Positions 8,901 through 15,097 of a stretch of DNA of 45,424 bases are shown one piece after another. This stretch comes from an uncultured Bacteroidales bacterium (lineage in GTDB: Bacteria; Bacteroidota; Bacteroidia; Bacteroidales; FEN-979), in the NCBI GenBank assembly GCA_903877385.1, contig CAIRDP010000049.1:1-45424 (forward strand). The letters run 5' to 3'. The notes beneath the pieces were generated by a model, which made no database searches, had not been told where the DNA came from, and saw nothing but the letters and a program-made list of their open reading frames with translations. The first letter of the stretch is position 1, and every line of letters starts with the position of its first letter. Made by a program: the position numbers and the translations under genes.

Positions 8901-9925
8901 CTAATGCCACAAAATTTTCGCCTAATTTCAGGTCTGTTTTAATAGAAATGTGTGAACGAAAGAAAATTACGATTCAAGGTCTTAATAAAGGTGATAATAA
9001 ATTTACTCCAAGCACAGCCCCATATTATTTTGAGCAATTGATTGATCGTTTGAATGAAAATGATCATGTGCCATTTTACCAGTTAATTGCAGGTAAATGT
9101 CCCGAGATGATGAGCGTCAATATTTATATTACTGGCTTAATTATGTATTATGCGGGTCAGATTGCTTTCAAACTCAGGAAGGACATTCTCAACTCACCTG
9201 ACAAGCATCCTGGAATGACAGATTGGAAGCCAATTATTAACATAACTTTTGCTGGTAAAGGTGCTAGGATTTTTGATTGGTTTAAGGCGATAAACCCTCA
9301 AGCAGCCCATAAGTATTTTATTGATTTGTTTATTCAGGGCTTCGGAGGAAACCAAAAAGCAATGGAGTGTCTTTATCCTGGTGGATACCAGGGAGGAGCT
9401 CCAATTAGGATTAATCCGACCAATGAAAATGGAACGACCAATATTAAATATGAAGTTTCCAAAGGATTAGCTGATGTTACTGATGCCCTGCTTGTTCCAA
9501 CAAACAATGAGGCAATAGAGATATTAGGTGAAGAGGGTTTCATTGTTTTAAATTCACAAGGGCAGAAAGTTAACTTGTCCTATGACAATTCAATTACTCC
9601 GGAGATGATGGAGAACATTGGAACGTATTTTATGAGTTCACCCGCTCCCGGGCAGTTGCCTTGTCCTAAATTCATGGAATTTGCCGGAATCTTTTTCCAG
9701 GTAGCCTCATCCATGTTCGGATTGAAAATGACCCAGCAGGAATTCATGCAAGGTTTCCAAAGCATGAATATTAACAGCTACATCAAACAGCTTCCGGAAT
9801 ATCGTATGGCACTTGACAGCCTGCAAAAAGGAGAAAGCAAGCAATTTGATTTTGTTGCGCCTATAATTATCCTTGAAGGAATGAAATTTATGGAAGATAC
9901 TTTATTACGCGGTTTAAGCAAATAA
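5999..9925 (+). CDS. Large Hsp70/actin-fold ATPase-like protein
   Basis: This is a 1308-residue cytosolic protein. About 580 N-terminal residues have no recognised domain. An actin/Hsp70-type nucleotide-binding fold then begins with the phosphate-1 loop NIGIDFGGSNTS near residue 588. The phosphate-2 motif TLCFDVGGSTTDIS lies near residue 924, and the adenosine-type motif ITFAGKGARIF near 1083. All three keep their glycines and acidic residues, so ATP binding is likely. Between the two phosphate loops is a low-complexity Gly/Asn/Gln/Trp/Ser-rich stretch (about residues 820-880) that looks like a disordered insertion. No Hsp70 substrate-binding domain is apparent. The gene starts 3 bases after the tubulin-like gene and is followed after 10 bases by the second Hsp70-like gene. 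It is probably the main ATPase of the system; whether it polymerises or works as a chaperone is not known. Confidence 0.82.
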   Translation: MAEKTLKPLVIKVQPKSVPGGVEYKWAPITSQMQSFTKDIITPEIGVDKDGRSTVNIGAIVSGMPTVFARANLFKLALDTITDKRAEAAGLLGFYKSLVDEWRGFIACIALNYENIQVERINLGYSDGKNIRETKNMYEPKGAFGNLLFERKPLWCDQNAVDNAEKTPFIDVILYQGEVVGGTTPDSFLFTSVAYKIREKAPFVSIQNGKFTDPLHSDIQPEQLSLLCGYVSHLVSNIQKFANQYQQLPKFLQPDYSDITSNLTSWKNEIETFAKSKGIKLDEQAPPVTNFRSPFNILFNISTELYGSEGIISEDASSLISPIAFDPDNLLLPDATEIAQIDFGKEGKEPDFLQKRPLLLLQAEIKGQTNQFRYFTLPLTPLALNIFGQTLESLVGLKSLIDSRIRGDYDPVAEKLTVTLTLFTSSKKKINKIKNYKVGNKMQGKDILIWPNFISKKWSRYFIYSEIPHNDAGYQATPFVGDVNDDFFRIITEDNGEPVYLAKGGRNVISDKYKDIIKAKLHVVSSNAVSDIQYKYEIYESNQPFKGVKISHAGKDCGFAIIRYTTDKDDGLPTNNLRLSPNLSPANIGIDFGGSNTSIAYYSQKYGGIVPNSSGSSSAPSELKLKNRRISLFSTDAKNNDERPAVEDEIFFFQNDEIHTNAIKSVLTLHDPRRLVKDSEMQTNESLLAQAIKGGFPCFEKNLPIENASENRYTLGYPRAKEAILVHNMKWSSQEIDSSYKKAYLSSLVLHVYAQLFEEEHIPVSLKWSYPSSMSNNLIQSYIQIWATLGEVNPITESKPLEIYTPVISVNYDTAGANVFSNTQGTSTWANSGQNTPATPQWGAGSAGSVWGNNQPVQQPQSNVTAGWGNTAQSATKLKEIKIDTGPITFNFKSLGNKESLTEACAVANYLANNPSFEKTLDYLTLCFDVGGSTTDISALCPMKGGPNGFGLAMVKQNSIRFAAQRLANATKFSPNFRSVLIEMCERKKITIQGLNKGDNKFTPSTAPYYFEQLIDRLNENDHVPFYQLIAGKCPEMMSVNIYITGLIMYYAGQIAFKLRKDILNSPDKHPGMTDWKPIINITFAGKGARIFDWFKAINPQAAHKYFIDLFIQGFGGNQKAMECLYPGGYQGGAPIRINPTNENGTTNIKYEVSKGLADVTDALLVPTNNEAIEILGEEGFIVLNSQGQKVNLSYDNSITPEMMENIGTYFMSSPAPGQLPCPKFMEFAGIFFQVASSMFGLKMTQQEFMQGFQSMNINSYIKQLPEYRMALDSLQKGESKQFDFVAPIIILEGMKFMEDTLLRGLSK

Positions 9926-9935
9926 CAATTCAATA

Positions 9936-11672
9936 ATGAACTTTTGTGTTCTGATAAAAATAGGAAGGAATAAAATATCTTTCTGGTACCAAATGGAAGG
10001 ATCTGCTCCAGCTGCTTTGAGTATCAAAGATGGTAATGAAGTGCCTTTGAACTTTTATGTTAATGGTAATGAGTTCATTGTAGGTCCTTATGCAAGAGAA
10101 AGATTTTTAAATGGTGATCCTTTCGCCTTCGGAAATTATTTCGAAATAGTCACAGATCCTACAATTTACTTTACCATTTACGGCAATCAAAAACCAGTAA
10201 AGCAATTACTCTCAGTTGGTGTTGAGCAATACCTGTCTCATTTTATTAATACAGTACTTTACAAACAGGACTCGATTGAATCTTACCGCCAGAACTTCCC
10301 TTTAAGATTTATTTTTACCAGTGATCTTGAGGAAAAAGAGAAATTATTGATTGAGAACCTGTTCCAGGAGGCTGGCTATGATAATACCGAAAGAGTATCA
10401 TATTATGATGCATTATTTACATTGCTTTCTACTCAAGGGAAAATTAATGTGTCAAATCCTGTTCTTTTATTTACAGGCTTAGACAACAATTTATTTTTAG
10501 AGTTGTTTAAAGGACGGTTTGTTCAGCCTCAAAGTCAAAAGAAAATAGAAGGGCTGGGATCTGATCCGAGGATAAAGATTATGGCTGAATTGATCCTGGA
10601 AGATGTTTTAGCCAGGAATCCATTTTTAAACCCTAATAAAGCCAACGAAATTATCCATCTAATCCCATATGCTAAAAAGGCTTTGGAGAGTAATAACCCT
10701 CTTCCAAGTGGGGACATTACCCTGTCTGATGGGACAGAGTGCTATTTTGACATAGAAATGAGAGATCTTCAGAAAAGATTATCATTTTATTCAGGAGAGG
10801 AAAAGATTTACAATGCTATTGAAGAAATATGCAGGGAAAATTCAATATCAGTCACCTCATTGCTCCTATTGTTGCACGGTGGTGATGTAAATACAAATTA
10901 TTTTGCAGAGCGCCTTCTAAAGAAATACAGCAACGTGACCGGGATTCCCCAGAATATAGAGAATGATACATACCAGCTTGTATTTAAGAGAATTGCTGAG
11001 TCAGGTTACAGGACTTCAAAACCAGTTCGAAGCCCGTCATTTACTCCCCCCCCCTCCTCTAGAATTCCATCGCAAAGCTTTGGGAGTAACGTACCGCCAC
11101 CTCCCCCACCTCCTTTTCAAAAAGCTTCACCACCAACTGCCCAATCCCCATTGCATATGGCTGCACCACCTCCGCCGCCTCCAATGCAGAAAGCTACGCC
11201 TCCACCACCACACCAAAATACAACTCCAAGACCGGCCCCACCTCCTCCGCCTCCGATGCGCAAAGCACCACCCCCTCTTCCTCCGCAATCTACAACTCCA
11301 AAGGCAGCACCACCTCCGCCTCCTACGGTACAGAAAACTCAACCTCCACCTCCCCTATCTACAACTCCAAAGGCAGTGCCACCACCACCACCACCACCAC
11401 CACCTCAATCTCCAAAACCCAAGGCAGCAACCCCTCCACCGCCTCCGACAAAAAACGAAGCAGCAATTCAACCAACCCAAACTCAGAGCTTGAATCAATT
11501 TGGAAAAGGTTTTGGATTTAAAAGTGCTCTTGCTGCAAAGGATATGATCAATAAAATGAAATCCTCAATCGATGCCTTGCCAGGAGCAGTAGATGGATTT
11601 ATTGAGGGTGTTAAAGAAGGCATTGAAGAAGCGAAAACAAAAAAACCTAAATCTAAATTTGGCAAATGGTGA
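9936..11672 (+). CDS. Degenerate Hsp70-fold protein with long polyproline tail
   Basis: This is a 578-residue protein in three parts. Residues 1 to about 360 follow the strand and helix order of an Hsp70/actin N-terminal lobe. VLIKIGRNKISFWYQ stands in the place of the phosphate-1 loop, LRFIFTSDLEEKEKLLIENL in the place of the Hsp70 VTVPA helix region, and PVLLFTGLDNNLFLELF in the place of phosphate-2. The glycine-rich nucleotide contacts are missing, so this looks like a pseudo-ATPase. Residues 364-508 are a proline-rich tract with repeated runs of five to nine prolines separated by short K/A/T/Q spacers. The last 60 residues form an amphipathic helical, Lys-rich tail. Translation of such a tract would be expected to need EF-P. 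The neighbour encodes a GYF_2 domain, a fold family known for binding proline-rich peptides. The Hsp70-like assignment is inference by eye. Confidence 0.72.
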   Translation: MNFCVLIKIGRNKISFWYQMEGSAPAALSIKDGNEVPLNFYVNGNEFIVGPYARERFLNGDPFAFGNYFEIVTDPTIYFTIYGNQKPVKQLLSVGVEQYLSHFINTVLYKQDSIESYRQNFPLRFIFTSDLEEKEKLLIENLFQEAGYDNTERVSYYDALFTLLSTQGKINVSNPVLLFTGLDNNLFLELFKGRFVQPQSQKKIEGLGSDPRIKIMAELILEDVLARNPFLNPNKANEIIHLIPYAKKALESNNPLPSGDITLSDGTECYFDIEMRDLQKRLSFYSGEEKIYNAIEEICRENSISVTSLLLLLHGGDVNTNYFAERLLKKYSNVTGIPQNIENDTYQLVFKRIAESGYRTSKPVRSPSFTPPPSSRIPSQSFGSNVPPPPPPPFQKASPPTAQSPLHMAAPPPPPPMQKATPPPPHQNTTPRPAPPPPPPMRKAPPPLPPQSTTPKAAPPPPPTVQKTQPPPPLSTTPKAVPPPPPPPPPQSPKPKAATPPPPPTKNEAAIQPTQTQSLNQFGKGFGFKSALAAKDMINKMKSSIDALPGAVDGFIEGVKEGIEEAKTKKPKSKFGKW

Positions 11673-11726
11673 TGCATGATTTTTCATAGGCTACATAAAA
11701 TATAATATTACAAAAAAATTGTTGCG

Positions 11727-12296
11727 ATGGCTATAAATCTTCAAAAGACTTTGGTACAGGATGAATATTATTACTTGAAAGATGGTAATGAATTTGGTCC
11801 CTTCGATTTAATGTCACTAATAAAGCAAATTAGCGGAGATACATTGGTCCGGAAAACAGGTTGTGAATTATTACCTGCACGGAAGATTCCTGAACTACAA
11901 AATTTCTTCCCTTCACAGGCAAATGCGAATCCTAAAGTCGATGATCAACCAAATGTGTGGCAACCTTCTCCTCCTTTGAATAAAAAATCATTCTTCAATA
12001 ATCTATTTTCTTTTAATGGGAGGATCAAAAGAAAAGAATACGGCATTTCGGTTGCAATCTTTTTGGTTCTTTACTATATCTTTTTCTTCCTTATCCTTGA
12101 AGGTTCAGGTACGGTATTAGCTTCAATTTTATTTATCCCACTTTTTTGGTTCATGCTTGCAAAAGGGGCTCAGAGATGTCATGATTGCGGAAACAGTGGG
12201 TGGTTTCAGCTTATTCCTTTTTATGTAGTATATCTTCTTTTTGCTGAAGGGACGAATGGACCAAATGAGTATGGTAATAATCCGGGAAACATTTAA
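11727..12296 (+). CDS. GYF_2-DUF805 membrane protein
   Basis: This 189-residue protein joins two domains. Residues 13-60 are a GYF_2 domain, with YYYLKDGNEFGPFDLMSL holding the GPF (24-26) and following Met of the GYF signature. Residues 92-188 are a DUF805 membrane domain: FNGRIKRKEY (96-105), three hydrophobic helices (about 106-124, 129-145, 160-173), QRCHDCGNSGWF (149-160) and the C-terminal GTNGPNEYG. GYF domains bind proline-rich peptides, and the preceding gene makes a protein with 140 proline-rich residues. The simplest reading is that this protein recruits its neighbour to the inner membrane. Its first seven residues, MAINLQK, match the start of both TerD proteins that follow, although it has no TerD domain. 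The next gene starts 11 bases downstream. Confidence 0.88.
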   Translation: MAINLQKTLVQDEYYYLKDGNEFGPFDLMSLIKQISGDTLVRKTGCELLPARKIPELQNFFPSQANANPKVDDQPNVWQPSPPLNKKSFFNNLFSFNGRIKRKEYGISVAIFLVLYYIFFFLILEGSGTVLASILFIPLFWFMLAKGAQRCHDCGNSGWFQLIPFYVVYLLFAEGTNGPNEYGNNPGNI

Positions 12297-12307
12297 AAAA
12301 AATAAGT

Positions 12308-12880
12308 ATGGCAATAAATCTCAATAAAGGATCTAAGATCAATCTTCGGAAGGAAACACCTTCAGGAGGTAAAATCTATGTGGTTGGGCTTGGATGGGAC
12401 CCCAACACATCTTCATCTTCCAAACCTTTCGATTTGGATGCAAGTGCTTTTCTGGTAGGAAACAATAATAAAATAATAAGTGATGAATATTTTGTTTTTT
12501 ACAACAACCCTGCCTCCCCTGATGGATCGGTATTATATGGTGGAGATAACCGTACAGGTGCAGGAGAAGGTGATGATGAGACTTTGATAGTCGACACATC
12601 AAAAATAAATCCAGCGGTACAGCAGATTGTTTTTTGTTGTACAATAAATGAGGCTGATGTGCGCGGGCAGAATTTTAGCATGATCAATAATGCATTTATA
12701 AGAATCTATGAACAGCAAACTGGAACTGTGATTGCGACTTATCTGTTAGCTGAAGTGGCCAATAATGAAACCGCCTTTATTTTAGGTCGTTTATTGAATT
12801 CTGCTGATGGTTGGGATTTTGAAGCATACCCACTTGGTTACTCCGGCGGCCTTGAAGAATTGGTTGAACTTTATTCATAA
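12308..12880 (+). CDS. terD: TerD family calcium-binding stress protein
   Basis: This is a 190-residue TerD-domain protein covering the whole family length. It shows the N-terminal edge strands INLNKGSKINLRKE (residues 3-16), GLGWDPN (27-33), DLDASAF (42-48) and the acidic loop GEGDDE (86-91). In studied TerD proteins these acidic residues coordinate two Ca2+ ions. The family is associated with tellurite resistance, phage inhibition and envelope stress, but its biochemical role is unresolved. The protein is cytosolic with no signal peptide. A second terD follows 34 bases downstream. The two differ clearly in sequence, so this is not a recent duplication. The neighbouring Ca2+ ATPase and TerB-like gene fit a calcium- or metal-linked role. 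Confidence 0.95.
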   Translation: MAINLNKGSKINLRKETPSGGKIYVVGLGWDPNTSSSSKPFDLDASAFLVGNNNKIISDEYFVFYNNPASPDGSVLYGGDNRTGAGEGDDETLIVDTSKINPAVQQIVFCCTINEADVRGQNFSMINNAFIRIYEQQTGTVIATYLLAEVANNETAFILGRLLNSADGWDFEAYPLGYSGGLEELVELYS

Positions 12881-12914
12881 TTTCGAGAACAATTAACATC
12901 TAAAACTTGTTTAT

Positions 12915-13508
12915 ATGGCTATTAATCTTCAAAAAGGGGGCAGATTTAATCTGCAAAAAGAAAATCCAGGTCTTGAAGTCATTGGAGTTGGATTAGGTTG
13001 GGATCCAAATGACCAACCGGGCGGTCCAGCGTTTGATCTCGACGCAAGTGCATTTATGATCGGGAGTAATTATAGAATTCCAGCAGATGGTTATTTTGTT
13101 TTCTACGGGAACCAGCTTTCTGCTGATGGCGCTGTACAGTCATCAGGCGATGATCAAACAGGTGGAGGTGAAGGGGATGATGAAACGTTATTTGTAGACC
13201 TAACCCGCGTTAATCCGGGTATTGAGCAAATCATCTTCACCGTTACAATCTGTAAATACCCTAATGATGCACAAAAAGACAAACGAACACTTAATCTGAA
13301 TTTTGGGCAAGTTGAAAATTGCTACATCAGAATCTATGATCAGAAGACAGAGGTTGAATTGTCAAGATATAACCTTAATGAGTCTTTCACAAATGAAGAT
13401 GCAGTCGAGTTTGGAAGATTATACAGATCAGGAAATTCATGGGAGTTTGAAGCCATGGGTAGAGGGACAACCGGGAGTTTGAATACTTACGTTGAAACAT
13501 ATACTTAA
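12915..13508 (+). CDS. terD: TerD family calcium-binding stress protein, second copy
   Basis: This is a 197-residue TerD-domain protein. Key elements are INLQKGGRFNLQKE at residues 3-16, GLGWDPN (26-32), DLDASAF (41-47) and GGGEGDDE (83-90), so the acidic calcium-binding loops are all kept. A short insertion (around the NDAQKDKRTLNLNFGQ segment) separates it from the first copy. Two or more TerD paralogues side by side are usual in ter operons and may form mixed complexes. The OmpA-domain gene starts 15 bases after its stop and has several short peptides like the TerD N-terminal strands in its cytosolic tail. The call is firm at family level. Confidence 0.95.
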   Translation: MAINLQKGGRFNLQKENPGLEVIGVGLGWDPNDQPGGPAFDLDASAFMIGSNYRIPADGYFVFYGNQLSADGAVQSSGDDQTGGGEGDDETLFVDLTRVNPGIEQIIFTVTICKYPNDAQKDKRTLNLNFGQVENCYIRIYDQKTEVELSRYNLNESFTNEDAVEFGRLYRSGNSWEFEAMGRGTTGSLNTYVETYT

Positions 13509-13523
13509 CTAAAGAAATAAGTC

Positions 13524-14321
13524 ATGGACTTAAGAAAAAGCAATAATAAGGATGAGGACCTTAGCTCTCAAGGGGCAAAGGAAGTCAAAAGCAAATTCAA
13601 CCTTGCTAAGAATAATGATGAGCCTGAAAAGACATTGGACATGTCACAAAAGAAAGAGGAACCGAAGATGAAAGTAAATCTTTCTAAAACAAAAGATCCT
13701 CAATCTCAGACAGTAAAAAATGAACAGGCACCTACTCAAATTGGATCCGAGAAGAAAAAGTCAAAATCGCCAATATTCATGATTCTGGGAATATCGGCAA
13801 TCGTGATTGTGGTTTTTGCATTATATTTTTTCATTAAACCCAATGGGAAAGAATCTGTCTCCATAACACAAGACTCAACAAAAATTGCAACACCATCTAC
13901 TAATTTGGATAAAGAGGTTAAGAAATCTGATAGTGTAAAAGCATTAAAACCCCAGGCTGTTGGGCAAATTGAACCTATTATTCAAAAAATCAATGGAAAG
14001 ATACCTAGTTCTTTCCCCAAGGGTTCTTCAATTGTCAACGTTTCTGATAATTCAATTATTGAAAACCTTCTTAAATTAATAAATATCGATCAAAACAAAA
14101 AAATCATTGTTTACGGTTATGCCAGTAGTGAAGGAACTGTTGAGGTCAATCAAAAGCTATCTCAGGAACGGGCGGAATCTTTGAAGAAATATCTTATAAG
14201 TAAAGGGATCCCCTCTGAAAAAATTGATGCTATAGGGAAAGGCACTACTGAACCAATAGCTTCAAATGATAGTGAGGAAGGAAAGGCTAAAAACAGAAGA
14301 GTAGAAATCCAAATAAAATAA
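13524..14321 (+). CDS. Inner-membrane-anchored OmpA-domain protein
   Basis: This is a 265-residue protein with a cytosolic tail (1-81), one membrane helix (about 83-104, PIFMILGISAIVIVVFALYF), a linker and a C-terminal OmpA-like peptidoglycan-binding domain (about 195-265). The domain shows YGYASSEGTVEVNQKLSQER and the typical end NRRVEIQI. There is no cleavable signal, so the layout resembles MotB: anchored in the inner membrane with the OmpA domain on the wall. The tail carries MDLRK (1-5), FNLAK (25-29), LDMSQ (38-42) and VNLSK (51-55), which resemble the NLxK strands that start the TerD proteins just upstream. I infer that the tail may dock TerD or its partners to the cell wall. It ends 6 bases before the TerB-like gene. 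Confidence 0.85.
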   Translation: MDLRKSNNKDEDLSSQGAKEVKSKFNLAKNNDEPEKTLDMSQKKEEPKMKVNLSKTKDPQSQTVKNEQAPTQIGSEKKKSKSPIFMILGISAIVIVVFALYFFIKPNGKESVSITQDSTKIATPSTNLDKEVKKSDSVKALKPQAVGQIEPIIQKINGKIPSSFPKGSSIVNVSDNSIIENLLKLINIDQNKKIIVYGYASSEGTVEVNQKLSQERAESLKKYLISKGIPSEKIDAIGKGTTEPIASNDSEEGKAKNRRVEIQIK

Positions 14322-14327
14322 AACAAC

Positions 14328-14705
14328 ATGATAAACTTATCAAATTTGAAACAATCAATTTTAGCCGATGGCAAAATTGATAAAGATGAAGTAATCCTGA
14401 TTAAGGATGCGATTTATGCTGATGGGAAGATTGACAAGGACGAGGCAGATTTTTTATTTGAATTGAATGATGCCGTTTCTGGAAAAGACAATGATTCTTC
14501 ATGGGAAATATGCTTTGTCGATGCTATTACATCATACCTTTTAGATGATGAGCAGTCTCAAGGTTTCATTGATGGATCAGAGAGTAATTGGTTAGTTGAA
14601 AGGATAGATAAGGACGGAACACTGGATAGCGTTGAGAAAAGTTTGATTATTAATCTAAAGAATAAATCCAAGAATTTTCCTTCAAAACTGGAGAAGTATC
14701 TTTAG
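14328..14705 (+). CDS. TerB-like acidic protein with repeated DGKIDKDE loops
   Basis: This is a 125-residue helical protein. ADGKIDKDE occurs twice (about residues 14-22 and 31-39), and DKDGTLDSVE comes near residue 94. Such D-G-hydrophobic-x-x-x-E loops between helices are the mark of TerB-like domains and also resemble the second half of an EF-hand. Their acidic residues are candidates for binding Ca2+ or another divalent cation. It is cytosolic, with no signal or membrane helix. It is the last gene before a 12-bp-stem hairpin, and TerB with TerD is the standard pairing in ter operons. EF-hand-like protein is the main alternative, since residues 1 and 3 of a canonical EF loop are missing in the first two loops. 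Confidence 0.8.
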   Translation: MINLSNLKQSILADGKIDKDEVILIKDAIYADGKIDKDEADFLFELNDAVSGKDNDSSWEICFVDAITSYLLDDEQSQGFIDGSESNWLVERIDKDGTLDSVEKSLIINLKNKSKNFPSKLEKYL

Positions 14706-14811
14706 TGAAATCAATTGATTCTTTTCATTTGGAGATGTTGATTCTGTAACTAGTTTCGCAACAATCTCACTTCGTGATAAAACGAGAGGAGAATGTTTTA
14801 ACTTAATATGT

Positions 14812-14843
14812 TTAAATGCCTCCTCATCCAGGGAGGCATTTAA
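14812..14843 (+). terminator. Hairpin with a 12-bp perfect stem
   Basis: TTAAATGCCTCC (14812-14823) and GGAGGCATTTAA (14832-14843) are perfect reverse complements around an 8-base loop. It lies about 110 bases after the TerB-like gene, at the natural end of the upstream gene block. The flanks are A- and T-rich but there is no long U-run, so it may be a terminator, an mRNA-stabilising 3' end or an operator. Confidence 0.55.
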
Positions 14844-14901
14844 GTCAAAGACTCTGCCTTTAAACTAACAACTATTCATTTGTTATTACCACCATTATTG
14901 A

Positions 14902-15048
14902 CTGAGAGAATTTATTGGCACTGAAGCTCTAGATGTTTTTGCGATCAAGGACTTGTTGAATGAAACATTAGTCATTAACAGACTGTTTAAAGATAAAATA
15001 AATCAACATCTCCCTGAGTTTATTCCAAATAAAAAAGCATACTATTGA
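14902..15048 (+). pseudogene. Possible C-terminal gene remnant
   Basis: A frame of 48 codons ending in TGA has no ATG and directly follows a stop codon. It reads FIGTEALDVFAIKDLLNET and then NRLFKDKINQHLPEF, with balanced, protein-like composition. I do not recognise the family. It may be the tail of a lost gene between the TerB-like gene and the ATPase gene, or chance. Confidence 0.3.
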
Positions 15049-15097
15049 TTTTCAATTAATTTACTAAACCCATTTGGATCTAACTAATAGCAATAAT

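Larger units (their letters stand above)
14706..15097. other. Gap between TerB-like and P-type ATPase genes
   Basis: It holds a strong hairpin at 14812-14843 and a 48-codon remnant-like frame at 14902-15048. No other gene is supported. The hairpin suggests that the P-type ATPase may have its own promoter, although I see no good TAnnTTTG box close to its ATG. Confidence 0.6.

Noticed and set aside
10963-11493. A 176-codon plus-strand frame rich in His, Leu and Gln, and an Arg/Trp-rich minus-strand frame at 11127-11342
   Set aside because: Both are shadow frames of the proline-codon repeats in the 9936-11672 gene; composition follows from CCN repeats.
14328-14705. Canonical EF-hand protein
   Set aside because: The first two loops lack acidic residues at positions 1 and 3, and the ter context favours TerB-like; EF-hand remains only an alternative.
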